Source of the DNA: Ornithodoros turicata
Lineage: Eukaryota > Arthropoda > Arachnida > Ixodida > Argasidae
Direction of reading: 5' to 3'
NCBI RefSeq assembly: GCF_037126465.1
Contig: NC_088209.1
Coordinates: 4,171,947-4,235,946, forward strand
DNA length: 64,000 nucleotides
Made by a program: the position numbers and the translations under genes
Notes under the pieces: model-generated
What the model saw: the letters and a program-made list of their open reading frames with translations, nothing else
Databases searched by the model: none
Told to the model about the DNA's origin: nothing
Shown here: positions 18,205-30,889 of the stretch, in pieces
Position numbering within the stretch: the first letter of the stretch is position 1
How the letters are laid out: every line of letters begins with the position of its first letter

Positions 18205-19884
18205 ACACCTAACCTAACCGACCCTCTTGCCGGACTCATAAAAACGAAATATGTCGGAACACTTAACCTTACTGACTCTCGTGTCGGACCCTCACGAGAA
18301 CGAAATATGTCTCAACACCTAACCTAACTGACGCTCGTGCAGGACCCAACACCAATCGTCCCCAAATGTGTGTGAGTGCACGCGTGAAATCAAGAACAGT
18401 TCACGAAATCAGCATTATCACATGTAAGAAAGTGATAGTTCTGAGATGCGAATACCTCATATCCCATACCCAATGGGGAAAAATGTAAAGTCAAAATTCA
18501 GGTGTCCAGTCTCGTGAAATAAATTCGCGTACACGTCCGACCATGTCTGGCGTTGTCAAGCCCGTTCCCGGCCCGGGCCCGGTGGCTGGAGCCCGAGACC
18601 GGCCCAGGACTGCCTAAACAAAGAAGGCTTCTTTGTACAACTGTATCTCACCACAAAATAGACAGTTTTGCTGGTGGGTCAAGGCTACATCTCCGTATTC
18701 TATAAGCCTCAGTGGCAGGTCAACAACCAAGGCTGCTCTCTTGGTTCCCTTCGTACTTTCAATCTCAATGTGGCTGGTGTTCGCCTTATGTGTTGATGTG
18801 GATGCACGAACACCTTCCGAGGTGTCGCCTTTTCCAGACGTCGAAGCCTCGTCCTGCTGCTGACTGTGTTGCCGTACGTTAGTAGTTCCAGATAGGGAGG
18901 GTGAAAGGACCAGGTCGTCTGCACCTCTCCCCTGCATCTCAGGTTCCTCTGAGCTCATGGGGCCACTTCCGTCGTCAGGGCCGGTTTGAGGATCGACAGG
19001 CATCCCATTCCAGCTCGGGCCCGGCCCGAGCCCGAGTCCGCCGGCCCGGGCCCAGCCCGTACCCGATTGTTTCCATGTTCAGGCCCGGTTCCAGCCCGCC
19101 TCTGCTCTATCTGTTCTCGAGGTTCGGAGGCGTACTAGATTTACTAAAGAGCACAGCGCAGCAAGGAAAAGGACGTAGCTAATTGGTGGAGAGTCAGGAG
19201 GTACACTCGAACGCAGCAGCGGCTGTGTTTCTCTGCCGGCAAGCCGCTCTGTGCTTGGTGCTTGCTTGCTTTGGAACGCAGCGGCGCGTGGGCGTATGTA
19301 CATTGCGGTTCAAAAGAGACTCATCGCAGCTCTATGGCACATGATTCGGTGTTAGTTCCTGTTTCTTGAACTTTCACGGGAACGAAATATATGTCAGAAC
19401 ACCTAACCTAACCGACCCTCTTGCCGGACTCTCATAAAAACGAAATATGTCGGAACACTTAACCTTACTGGCTCTCGTGTCGGACCCTCACGAGAACGAA
19501 ATATGTCTCAACACCTAACCTAACTGACGCTCGTGCAGGACCCAACACCAGTCGTCCCCAAATGTGTGTGAGTGCACGCGTGAAATCAAGAACAGTTCAC
19601 GAAATCAGCACGATCACATGTAAGAAAGTGATAGTTCTGAGATGCGAATACCTCATATCCCATACCCAATGGGGAAAAAAAGTAAAGCCAAAATTCAGGT
19701 GTCCAGTCTCGTGAAATAAATTCGCGTACACGTCCGACCATGTCTGGCGTTGTCAAGCCCGTTCCCGGCCCGGGCCCGGTGGCTGGAGCCCGAGCCCGGC
19801 TCAGGCCTGCCTAAAAAACAGCAAGCCCGGACCGGACCGGCCCACGGGCCGGGCCAGGCCGGGTCGGGCTTTCGGGTAAGGCCG
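18205..19884. repeat. Right copy of the 1680-bp direct repeat
   Basis: Same orientation and length as 1-1680, collinear base for base in the stretches compared. It starts 19 bp after a long hairpin (18139-18185) and a short sequence (18188-18204) that resembles the repeat's own internal start. It ends at 19884, after which unrelated sequence begins. The identity of the two copies contrasts with the decayed virus between them and with the diverged internal sub-repeats (18205-18618 and 19399-19815). This points to a recent duplication, gene conversion or an assembly effect. Confidence 0.95.
18614..19003 (-). CDS. Hypothetical ORF inside the direct repeat (second copy)
   Basis: Identical copy of the 129-residue ORF at 410-799, in the right-hand repeat. 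The same reservations apply: low-complexity composition, a single CxxC pair near the C-terminus, no recognised domain. Confidence 0.2.
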   Translation of the reverse strand: MPVDPQTGPDDGSGPMSSEEPEMQGRGADDLVLSPSLSGTTNVRQHSQQQDEASTSGKGDTSEGVRASTSTHKANTSHIEIESTKGTKRAALVVDLPLRLIEYGDVALTHQQNCLFCGEIQLYKEAFFV

Positions 19885-21350
19885 GCCCCTGCAGTGCTCT
19901 AGACCCGCACCGGAGCATCTTGCATTATAAGCAAGTTCCTCAAGCTTGGCTGCAATCGACTATATGTCGCATAATTACAAACGAAAAAAATGAAGAAACA
20001 GAGAATGCTAATCAGAAAGGTAATTAACAAACTTTTGCTAACTGTGCTTACGGGCTCGCCCTCTATCATGTGACTTCCGCGGTGGCGTGTGCACCTATGT
20101 AAAAAAAATCGATTAGTATTAGTTAATAATATAAAAATATGTATGGAATAAAAGAGGTCACCCTGTACATTGTTCCAAAATGCGTTGTTGAAAGCAGAGG
20201 CTGTCCGCGGGAACAGAACAAATCTCTCGCAGGCACCTGTTGTTCTTCCATTCTGACCTTTGTGGTTACATATGCGAAGTGGGCTTATTTTTTTCATCCT
20301 CTTCAACCTCCTTAATGAACCATTGATGCGTTTCATTAGTGCAAAAACAGTACGGAAGAACAAGATTACTTCGTGTTCACTCATTTTCCAGTGCACTTGA
20401 AAACGTTCACACATTCCGTGAACTTCCCATTCCATCGTCATTCCATTATTACGTGTATGCGTGAGTGTATGTGTCAAGCAAGAAGACCGCTTCGTTTCAT
20501 CATTTTATTTTTTATTTATTTGTTTTGTGTTCCACTATTCTTAAACAGGCACGCACACTCAGAATGAGGTGAGGCGCATGGCACGTGAAATCTTTGCGAT
20601 AATGCGCCGCTGCGCAGCATGTACTGCGTGTCCAGCCATAGTCAGAATGTAGTGGTTGTTTGGTTCCCCAAATTCGCTTTCTCCAACTCGTGGGCAGTAG
20701 AAGAGAAAGCCGGATACCAACACAGACAGGAGACATGGCCAGCGACTATGTCCCTTCCTACCTTTATCGCTGCTCACCAACTGGGACTGCAGCAGACAGG
20801 TAGAATCATGTGCTTTCTCTGTAATACGCCACGCATAGCTACTTGATAGATTTGTACCGCCTAATCCGCATGCTGTAAATGTACACAATGTTATCACCCA
20901 AATTGCGAAGAACGAAAACTCAGACACAAGTTGGTCGCTCGGTTTCGCTCAGTTCCGCCTCCCCAATTAGCGTCCCTCATTCTGTAAGCAAGTCCAAATG
21001 GATTATCACTTCAAGCCATTCGCGAAACTGTCAGCAAATCTGCGAAGCGATGACAAACCAGCCGAGACGATCGAAGCAGCTGAGCCACACGCCACATCTC
21101 GAACACGCGCCGCCGCTAAACACAATAAAAGCATGGACAAATATAGCAGCAAACCATACGTGAATCATAGCTCAAGGTCAGGCCGAAACCCGCGTGCTCT
21201 CGACTGCTCCGCCCTTACGAGGAGGAAACAGTCACTTCCATAAGGGAGAGCAAGGAGGGTAAAAAAAAGCAAATCATAAAAATTTCTCCCGCGCGCTATA
21301 TAGTGAAAGAAGAAGACGTCACCAAGCCGGAGCGTTCCCCCTTAACGCGG
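19885..21350. other. Stretch without a supported gene
   Basis: AT-rich sequence with only short frames lacking recognisable domains (for example 19899-20477 minus). From about 21360 it grades into the tandem repeat family seen at 28.7 kb. Confidence 0.5.
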
Positions 21351-21359
21351 AGGGTAGAA

Positions 21360-21608
21360 ATTTCATTCCCCGTGAGACGAATCTGCAGTAATTTGTTGCA
21401 TTTTAGGTAGTAGTGTTTAAATTTCATGCGCGCTCTGAAGTTGTGAAGAAACAAGGGAAGGGATGTGCCTGCTCATGAAAGCGAATTGCGAATCGGTATC
21501 GCAAAACGTTTCTTTTGTGTGTGTGTGTGTGTGTGTGTGTGCTAAATTTAGTAATTCTTGCCCTGCTTTATTACATGATAGGACGCGTCATGTAGCAAGC
21601 AGAAATAT
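21360..21608 (+). repeat. Tandem-family unit, left part, split by a gypsy insertion
   Basis: GTGAGACGAATCTGCAGTAA through CATGTAGCAAGCAGAAATAT matches 28748-28955 in order, including a (TG)n run at 21516-21541 absent from the other copy. The continuation of the unit resumes after the right LTR at 25963. Confidence 0.7.
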
Positions 21609-21739
21609 TGTAGCAGCACCAGCGGTGCCATCATCATCCTCGTTCATCATCACGCGCCCGCGTAGCCGCGGAAAATAAATCAGTTGGGCTCTCGCCGTCA
21701 AACCAGTCGGTTCTCTTTGTCTCTCCTTGAGTTCCAACA
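21609..21739 (+). mobile_element. 5' LTR of a Ty3/gypsy element
   Basis: A 131-bp repeat, TGTAGCAGCACC to CCAACA, matches 25832-25962 with about four differences. It contains AATAAA. A primer-binding-site-like TGGTGACCCGAAC follows directly at 21742. Confidence 0.9.
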
Positions 21740-21797
21740 ACTGGTGACCCGAACGTTCCGTGACCGAACATTCTAGAACCTTGGCCCGTGCTCCGCC

Positions 21798-22690
21798 ATG
21801 CCTCTCGGGGACCCGCAAGCCAGCTCTGCTCCATCCCCGACGTCTTCACTGGCTGCCGTCGCCGTGAAGCTGCCCTCGTATCTCGACCGCAACCCAGCTG
21901 TCTGCTTTCTCCAAGCTGAGGCGCAATTTAACTTGTCTGGCATAACCGCACAACAGACCAAGTTTTACCATGTCATTCAGCCCTTAGTCCCTCTGCTGTG
22001 AAGGAAGTCTACGACATACTGGCAAGTCCTTCCCCTTCTACGCCGTATGACCAGCTAAAGAAGGCTCTTTTCCAGCGAACGACGTTATCAAGCCGCTCAC
22101 GCCTGCAACAGCTTCTCTGGACAGAAGAGCTCGGTGACCGCAGGCCCTCTCAGTTACTGCGGCGCATGCGACAGCTGCTCGGCGTGGACGATGCCCTCAA
22201 TGCGATGCGATGATCAATCAGCTTCCGTGGACGATGCCCTTCTGCGTGAGCTCTTTCTTCAGCGACTCCCGCAGAATGTACAAATGGTCCTGGCCACAGC
22301 GGCTGACATGACCCTCGACCAGCTGGCCACGCTTGCTGACGCGGTTATGGAGGTCGCCAATCCAGCTGTAGCTGCTGTGTTCCCTGCATTGCCCCCTTCG
22401 GAACCCGACGTCAACCGCGCCAGCCCCCGGAGTCCACCATTGACGACCTTTGTCGCGAGTTCCGCTCCCTGGCCGCGCTCATAGCCGCTTCCCACGCGTC
22501 AAGACCAGAAACCCACCTCAGACGGCAAAGTCGCGACCGAAGTGGCCGCAGTACAAGACGGTCCCCTTCCACCAACCGTTCCGCCAACCGAGACCGCAGC
22601 CCTGCAATGTGCTGGTACCACAGCCGCTTCGGTGCTCACGCACACCACTGCTTCCTACCTTGCTCGTGGCAAGAGGGAAACCAGTCGGCG
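21798..22690 (+). pseudogene. gypsy gag, frameshifted
   Basis: The coding starts at ATG 21798 with a capsid-type segment (VKLPSYLDRNPAVCFLQAEA). It shifts frame near 21985 (VYDILASPSPS onward), and again at about 22200 before LRELFLQRLPQNVQMVLA. Toward 22620 a Cys/His group ([14 protein letters not shown]) is readable in another frame and may be the nucleocapsid. At least three breaks make this copy non-coding. Confidence 0.7.
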
Positions 22691-25600
22691 GACAATTGAT
22701 GGCGACCAATGGCCCAGGCTCTTCCTCCAGTCGCCTTTTCTACGTCCGCCAGCAATCTTCTGCCCGACGTTACCTCATTGACACTGGGGCGGAAGTCAGC
22801 GTAATCCCCGCAAGCCGTACAGACCGTCGACAACAATCCTTGTATTCCCTTGCTGCAGTGAACGGTTCCCGAATTCCGGTCTATGCGCAGCGGTCGCTCA
22901 CCCTAAACCTCGGCCTCCGACGCACCTTTCGGTGGATTTTTCTCGTGGCCGACGTAACCCAACCCATTATCGGAGCTGATTTCCTTCCCCACCACCATCT
23001 CCTCGTCGATATGCGCCGTCGCAAACTCATAGACTCCTCCACCAGCCTCACTGTGTCGGGCATATGTTCGTCCTTGCAATCGCTTCGAATTGCCTTCTAC
23101 CAACACTCAAGCAACCCCTTCCTCGCCATCTTGAGGGACTTCCCGCAGCTAACTCGCCCTCCTGACTGGACCCGGACCGTGAAGCACAGCGTGGTACATC
23201 ATATCGAAACCACATGTCCCCCGGTCTTCACTCGTCCCCGTCGTCTTCCGCCGGAGAAGATGGCCATTGCACGCGCGGAGTTCGACCACATGCTGGAAAT
23301 GGAAATCATCCGCCCATCCTCCAGCAGCTGGGCGTCGGCGCTGCACATGGTGCCTAAGAAGACCGGCGACTGGCGCCCCTGCGGGGACTACAGAGCCTTA
23401 AATCGCGTTACCATCCCCGACCAGTACCCCATCCCCCATGTCCGTGACTTCACAGCATCCTTACATGGCGCTACTATATTCTGGACCTCATACGGGCATA
23501 CCATCAGATCCCCATTGCCGAGGCAGATATCCCAAAAACGGCCATAACGACCCCTTTCGGGCTCTTCGAATTTCCACGGATGCCATTTGGCCTTCGTAAT
23601 GCAGCTCAATCGTTCCAACGGTTCATCGATCGTGTCATCCGTGGCCTACCGAATGGCCATGCCTACATCGATGACATTCTTGTTGCCAGTTGAACACCCG
23701 AACAGCACGACGCCGACCTGCGCCAGCTATTTTCCCGCCTCACCGATTTCGGCATAATAATCAACGTTAACAGGAGCGAGTTCGGCGTTCCCGAATTGGA
23801 CTTCCTGGGCCATCACATTTCCTCGGCTGGCATTTCTCCTCTACCATCCAAAATCCGAGCGATCATAGATTTTCCGCAACCCGCCAACTTGCAGCAGCTA
23901 CGTACATTTTTGGGGATGACAAACTTCTACCGTCGCTTGATCCCGCACTGTGCGGAGATATTAAGACCACTCGAATGGTTCCTGTCCATCAAGCGCTCCG
24001 CCACCTCGTCTCTGTCCTGGACGCTGACACTTCTGCCGCATTCGCCAACATCAAGGAAGCTCTTGCTAAAGCCACCATGCTGGTGCACCCGGTACATGGC
24101 GCACCAACCGCCCTCATGGTGGACGCTTCCTCCACAGCCGTAGGCGCGGTCCTCCAGCAGAGGACATCAGGAGATTCTGGATCATGGCAGCCCCTGGGAT
24201 TCTTCTCCCGCAAGTTGCGTCCACCGGAAACGCGCTATAGTACCTTCAGTCGGGAGCTACTCGCAATTTACCTTAGCGTCAAGCACTTCAGACATTTCCT
24301 CGAAGGCCGTGCTTTTTCAATCTTCACGGACCACAAACCGCTCGTCTACGCATTCCGTTCTTCCGGAGCCAACTACTGCGGTCGTGAGCAACGACATCTT
24401 GCCTTTATCGCAGAGTTCACCTCAGACATCCGCCACATCTCCGGCCCCCTCAACCCCGTCGCCGACGCCCTCAGCCGCGTTGACATAGAACTCTTCGCCC
24501 TTGCGTCCGCGCCGCCTGCACTTGACCAGCTAGCCGAACTTCAAGCCCAATACGAAGAACTGAAGTCTCTGCGGTCGGCGGCGTCGACAAGTTTGATTCT
24601 TGAGGACGTAACCTTCCCCGAAGCTTGGACCCCAATCTGCTGCGACGTTTCCCGTGGCACTCCTCGACCATTCCTGCCCCCTGCAGTACGCCGCTCGGTG
24701 TTTGAGCACCTCCATTCTGTGGCACACCTCGGTATCCGGGCCACGCAACAGCTAATTTCTTCCCGTTACGTCTGGCCTGGTATGCGCTGCGATGTCAAGC
24801 GCTGGGTTCGTTCCTGTCAGGCTTGCCAGAAGTCCAAAGTCACCCGGCACACGACTTCGAACCCTGGTCGATTCCTTGAACCGGACATCCGTTTCGCGCA
24901 CATACATCTCGACCTCGTCGGCCCTCTGCCTCCATCAAACGGATTCCGCTATGTCCTCACGATGATCGACAGGTTCTCTCGATGGCTGGAGGTCACGCCT
25001 ATTGTTGACATCTCCGCTACTACGGTACCAGCTGCCTTCGTCCAGACATGGGTCGCCCGATTCGGCGCGCCCGCTACCATTACAACGGATCGAGGCAGGC
25101 AGTTCGAGCCCCGTCTTTTTGCCGAGCTCGCCGCCCTGCTGGGGGATACAAGACCCGTACCATCATACCATCAGGCATACCACCCCCAAGCTAACGGAAT
25201 GGTAGAGAGCCCCCACCGAAGCCTTAAGACTTCCCTCAAGGCCACTTCCACATGCCCTTGGACAGAACCACTACCTCTCATACTGCTGTCGCTACGAACA
25301 ACCGTCAAGCAGGACCTCCAATGTACCCCTGCTGAACTTGCCTACGGGACCACGCTCCGTATTCCCGGCGCCTTCTTCCCACCTTCTGCCCCCACCACTC
25401 CAGTCGACATAACTTCCTATGTTGAGCGACTACGGTCCTGCCTTGCCGACCTCCAGCCCCGCCCCCCCCCCCCCCCGATCTAGCACCCGCCCGTCTTACC
25501 AGCACCCTCTCCTGCAGACGGCTACCCACGTCTTTGTCAGGCACGATGGGGTGCGCAAGCCCCCCCAGGCCCCATACGATGGGCCCTTTCTGGTCGTGTC

Positions 25601-25700
25601 CCGTGGCCCCAAGCACTCACCGTCCAGATAGCCAACCGCACGGAAACGGTCTCGCTTGACCGGCTCAAACCGGCTTTCCTGGACGACAAAGTCGACGCGC
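22690..25700 (+). pseudogene. gypsy pol: protease, RT, RNase H, integrase; broken
   Basis: The protease motif DTGAEVSV is at 22780. RT begins with [19 protein letters not shown] and reaches YIDD at 23664-23675. A frameshift lies near 23475 and TGA at 23691-23693 follows the catalytic motif. The tail resumes at MDFLGHHISSAGISPLPS (23796), shifts near 23985, and then RNase H (MVDASSTAVGAVLQQ, TDHKPLVYAF) is readable. The integrase HHCC finger (HLHSVAHLGIR to CQACQ), core (HLDLVGPLPPSNGFRYVL, TTDRGRQFE) and Glu (NGMVES) run to a poly-C tract at about 25463-25478, where the frame ends. Domain order PR-RT-RH-IN is that of Ty3/gypsy. Confidence 0.85.
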
Positions 25701-25831
25701 CCCGGCTTCTACCACAGACTGTTGGTTCCCCTATCCTCCCCAGTACCTCCCCCGCCACACCCCTCAACGACGTGTCCGCCGGGCCTCTCCGCTACTTCAT
25801 CTCATCAACCGCTACGCTGAGGGGAGAGCCG

Positions 25832-25962
25832 TGTAGCAGCCCCAGCGGTGCCATCATCATCCTCGTTCATCATCTCGCGCCCGCGTAGCCGCGGAAAATA
25901 AATCAGTTGGGCTCTCGCCGTCAAACCAGCCGGTTCTCTTTGTCTCTCCTTGAGTTCTAACA
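25832..25962 (+). mobile_element. 3' LTR of the Ty3/gypsy element
   Basis: Partner of 21609-21739, preceded by a purine tract (GAGGGGAGAG at 25819-25828). Flanking bases ATAT (left) and ATGT (right) could be an imperfect target duplication. The few LTR differences suggest a moderately recent insertion. Confidence 0.9.
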
Positions 25963-26480
25963 ATGTTATGTGCGAAAAACTGTTTTTAGCTACGTTTTTT
26001 AAAGCAAAATCAGAAGGAAAAGAAGGCCTTCAACACAGTGATTGTGGCGAGGGCTGCGTTGAGCTACATTTGTTAGGCTTTCTTCAAGCAGTGTGCTTGT
26101 GCTTGTGGAAGCGCTTATACGCTGCTACCGCGAATAGAGACAGTAGAAATGAAGGATTGTGTTTGTTAGTAGTTATTGTTGTCGTTAGCGTGTGCATTTG
26201 TTATGCTTGTGAGTATGCACTTTGCTATTCGAGCGCGCTTTCGTGCTACTTTAATGGCAGCATAGCAGAAATTTTTAATTTTTCGATGGCTCGCACAAAG
26301 TAATGAGCTCTTGGAAATAGCGCAATAAAGAAAAAATGCTTTGATATTGTTGTTTTTATTTCCTACATATAGCGTTTAACACGCTGAGACGAGTCTTTTT
26401 ACCATTTCTTATTTCAAAAAAATACGACGTGCAGCAGATGATTATTTTTGCGATAAATCTTTATTCCAGTACCTGCAGGA
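25963..26480 (+). repeat. Tandem-family unit, right part
   Basis: Follows the right LTR directly and matches 28240-28400 (AAAGCAAAATCAGAA, then GAGCTACATTTGTTAGGC). Its distal part matches 14639-14830. Together with 21360-21608 it rebuilds one repeat unit around the gypsy insertion. Confidence 0.7.
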
Positions 26481-27480
26481 TACATTCAGAAAGGTTTCGA
26501 GCTTGCTAGGTGGACCCAAGGGGAGTAGAGGGTTCGCAAAGCCCACTGCGCTGTTCAGTACTGAAACCTGCAGTCAATGATGTGGGGATTATATATATAT
26601 ATTTTAATTTTATTCGTGAGCCACTCCCCTATTTTAGTGAAAGATAGCATGCTTATTAATCAATACAATCTGGTTTGCTTTAAAAATGGTTTAGAGCTGC
26701 AGCGTGTAGCGGATGCTGAAATTATGTTCTCATTTTTCTGTTCCACTGTATATTATGCCTTCAAATTATTTTGGTGCAAGCGAATAGAAGTAAAAGGAAA
26801 GAATCAGAATTTCGTGTAGCCCATCTCTATTATGGTGTTGATGTTGATAAAAATAGTAGTAATAATAGGGAGGTGTATGATAGTTGCTGCATATAAGCAT
26901 GGTGCCGTGTCTTTCTTTTTTTTCTGTACGCATAGCCATAGCCAACGCCCATTCCTGTTGAACATGAAAGAACTGATGTTCTGACTAACCTTTTCAGTGA
27001 CTTTCATCTTTCAGCCCATTCCTGGCCTGCTTTCACTCGTTTTATTCTTTCATTTTTTTCTTTTTTCTCTCTCTCGTACGCGTCGGTCGGCAGGTGGTGA
27101 ATCCTATTACATCCGAACCGAAGCTGTATTGCTTCATGGCTGCATACATAGTATATATCGGCAGTGTTTTGCGATGAATAATTATTGACTTAGAGAAATA
27201 ATATGGATTTCTGTGACTGTAAAGACTCGCGACGCTCGTTGTGTGTAATGAAAAATGTTAGTCTGGATGTGTGTCTGTGTGCGTGCCTCACCCCACCCCA
27301 TCTCGTCGTCATCATTTATTCTTGTTGTTCTGTGCGTGCGTATTTTATGCGGGGACCCCACTTCGCAAGTATGTTCTTTGTGTACGCCTCTTCCTGTGAG
27401 TCGAGTGAATAAGTTATGTACGATTGCGCGAAATATTAGTTTAAAAATGAGGTTTATCGCGCGCATTTTCTAATAGCGTT
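26481..27480. other. AT-rich stretch without a supported gene
   Basis: Contains a (TA)n run near 26591-26602 and a segment (26985-27010, GACTAACCTTTTCAGTGACT) resembling the tail of the SINE at 60 kb. Short frames lack recognisable features. Confidence 0.4.
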
Positions 27481-28980
27481 CTTTGTGGAATGCATTGCGT
27501 GCAATGTGAAGTGCTTGTTTTGGGCACACTAATTTACCAGGATTGGCACGGATTTTATGAGCCTTGCACGCTGTTATCGCAGCGAGGGCCGTGTTAAAAC
27601 TACATCTGTTATGCTTTCATAAAGCGGTGTGCTTTGTTCTTATCGAATCGCTCATGCCTTTAGCGTTGAAATGAATGGGTGTGTTTGTTAGTTAACCGTC
27701 ACTTATTGTTGTAGGTGCTTGATAGATTGTGCGTTTGTCGTGCTTGTAGCTGTGTTCAAGCTTAGTTCTATCGGTAAAGTTCAGAGTATATTATGCTGCT
27801 TAATAATTTTCTGAGAGGAGAAATGAGTGTGTCTGTTAGTTGTTTGTTAGCGTGTATCTTGTCATGCTTCACGATTCTTGCGTATGCACTTTGCTCGATA
27901 AAGCATGACACGCATTATAACTGTTATGTTTTGCAGTCATAGTTATTACAATTCCAGCAGCAATACGAGTATCTGGGCGCTTAACGCAGAGGGTAGAAAT
28001 TATCGTCTCCGTGAATCGAATCTGGATTTATCTGGACGAATCTGGAGTAAGTATGATCACTGGATTTTCATAGCCAATGTGAACCAAAAACGGACGGTCG
28101 TGTGCGTGCTCATGGAAGCAAATTTCGAAATGTAATGGTGTAAATGACTTTCATATGCTAAAGTCACCAATTCTTGCCCTGCTTCACTGCATGAGAGGAC
28201 GCGGAAGTCGCAGGAAGGAATGAGAAGTAAGAAAAACTTGGAGCGCTTAATTGCTAGTTAACACTGTTTTAAAAGCAAAATCAGAAAGAAAAGTCGTTTT
28301 TTGTGAATCGTGCGGCCTCCCACCCGGTTATTGCGGCGATGCCTGTGTTGAGCTACATTTGTTAGGCTTTCTTCAAACGGTGTGTTTGTTCTTGGATTCG
28401 CTCACGCATTTAGCGCGAATTGAGAGAGCAGAAACGAATGGGTGTGTTTGTTAATTGTTGTTTTTCAGTTCTTGTTTGTCAGTGTTAGCGTTTGTCGGGC
28501 TTGTAGCTCTGTTCAAGTTTAGATTTCCTGGTAAAATCCAAGGTGCGTGCTATTACGCGGTTCAATAATTTTCACACAGTAGAAACGGGAGTGTTTCTTT
28601 GTGTGTGTTCTGTCATGCTTGGCAGTAGGCACTTTGCTTCATATGGCATGACGCACATTATGACTTATGTGTTGATGATGGTGCTTAATTTTGCAGTCGT
28701 AGCGCCGAAAATCGTGTATATGAGCGTTTAATGCAAATTTCCGTCTCTGTGAGACGAGTTTGCTGCAATTTGTTGCATTTCAAGTAGTAATATTTAAAGT
28801 TCATAGCGAACGTGAACAAAAAAGGGAGGGTTGTGTGTCTGCTCAGGGAAGCAAGCTGCAAAACGGAATGGAGGAAATGCATTTCATATGCTAAATTTAT
28901 TCATTCTTGCCCTGCTTCACTGCGTGACACATCATGTAGCAAGCAAAAATGGGGGCTGAGGAAAACTTGACGCGCTTTAT
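27481..28980 (+). repeat. Two further degenerate units of the tandem family
   Basis: A GAGCTACATTTGTTAGGCTT-like landmark recurs near 27600 and 28350, and the TTCTTGCCCTGCTTCACTGC landmark at 28170 and 28902. The spacing is about 730-750 bp. Similarity is partial, so the array is old. Confidence 0.65.
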
Positions 28981-28982
28981 GG

Positions 28983-28984
<2 letters not shown>

Positions 28985-29026
<42 letters not shown>

Positions 29027-29027
29027 T
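28985..29027. repeat. (AAT)n microsatellite
   Basis: About 14 uninterrupted AAT units. Confidence 0.95.
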
Positions 29028-30880
29028 GGAGGTTTACGTCGCGAAACAACTGAGATCGCGCTTTGTGGATAGTGCGCTACTTTTAAAGAGTAACATCAGA
29101 AAGAAAATATGATTTTCGCGCAAGTACTTTGTACTTTTTAGTACTTTGAGTGGTCCAGACTCGCTTATTATTTTCTCATCTTCAATAGGAGCGATTATTT
29201 TAGACAGAAGCAGCAGCTTCCATGAAGAGTGATTAGTTTCTTGAATTGTTGTACAAAAAAATATTGATGTGGTTCTTAATGATTGAAAGTAGAAAAAGCA
29301 GTTTTTGATATGTTTATTTAGTCATTTAGAAAGTCTTCGGAGTAATAGCGCTTAATTGCAAGGCTCAGTTTTTTTTTTCTCAGCCTTTGCGCATGGATGG
29401 TGTTTCCCTTAATGAGTGAATATAATTTATGACTGTTAAAAATGAGAGTTATTTCGTATGATCTTCAATAACAGGAGCAAGGGATTTTTTTGTAGCAGTA
29501 GTAGTTTTTGTAATCTTTAATGTAAGAATGAAAATCAGTAACAGCGCAGTAAAGAAAATAATATGGCGATGTAAATTCAATTAATCAGGGAGCATGAAGC
29601 ACTCCTGTCTGGCGCGCATTCTTCACTCCTGATCGCAAGAGCAAACCTTTAAAACGTTGACCGTTGGGGCGGTGGTTGGATGCTCACAGGAGCAGCCTCA
29701 GACAATGGGAGGAAATGATGACGTCAACCAGCGCGGTGTCTGGTGGACTAGTGCTTCATTCTCGCAGGGGAAGCTAGGGCAATGGTTGTGGTGTAGGTGC
29801 GCACCCGTGTGGATTTCGCTTTAATGCAAGATTTCCATAAACATTGACATCATAATTGGTTAATGTATTTAACGAATAACAGAGGGGGATTTGCGAAGCT
29901 CTCCTGTCTAGACGACCTTTGGAACGGATGACGTCACGACCAATGACAGCGCAGAGCTCCTGATGCCCTGTCGGAGAAATCAACGGACGCTTCATTGCTT
30001 CGGGTGGATCTCTGAGTGGTGGTCATCCTGTTGGTGCTCTCCTGGCCACGGACTTCGTGACGAGCGACTTTAGGGCGAAGACTGTTTTGGACTGAGTGAT
30101 GTGTGTGGAAATACTCCGGTGCCGGTGAGTTGTCGTTTTAATACCTCTTCTGTTGTCGCGTCTACCTACCCCCTAACTGCGATTACTTGACAGCGTGTAT
30201 TCTGAGTAGTTTATGTTTTGCGATTTACCTTGTTGCGATTAGCAGAAAGTCTTCCCCTTGCTGTTGTTGTTATGCTTGTCCGTGCATGCCCAAACATGTT
30301 CGCAATTCCCTTGTTGCTATTCTAGTCGGTGCATGCCCACACATGTTCGCGATGGTGAAAATCTTGTGTGTGCCTGTTTTCGCGCGCGTTTCCCCCTCGT
30401 TAGCACTTTATTTTTTTTTCTGCATTCCGCGGAAGTCATCATAATGACAGCGGTGCTGCCACCTGACGTGATGCTTTCCAACCTGCCTGGTGTGACGCTT
30501 TGCAACCCGTAATGGCGGCGCCCATGGGCTGATGCTGTTACCGATCCTGGATTGACACATTAATGAATTGAATATGTATAGTGATGACTTGAATTATTAA
30601 ATGAGTTTAGAAAGTGTATTTATGCGTATGTGCGCTTCTTTTCATGTGGTTTCATTATAGAAAAATACAAGTTAATGATAATTTGATATTTGCCTCCTCT
30701 CTCTCTCTTGTTGGAATGAATGGAAATTGAATTTATTAATTGAAAATTATATTCTACGCTCTATTATCGCATTCTTATGCGTGTATCAGCGATTTTAAGC
30801 GGAAAAATCGAAAATAAAAAACATAAAAATTCGGTGGCGGTGGGTATTTCAAAATAGGGGTGGCAGGGGGTGAGAGAGGA
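29028..30880. other. Repeat-derived sequence without a supported gene
   Basis: Segments near 30080-30130 and 30440-30520 recall sequences at 46060-46090 and at 14010 and 47365. Otherwise low-complexity, T-rich DNA; no coding supported. Confidence 0.4.
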
Positions 30881-30889
30881 GGAAAATAT

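Noticed and set aside
19899..20477. 192-residue minus-strand ORF
   Set aside because: Low-complexity AT-rich composition, no recognisable motif, and no supporting signals.
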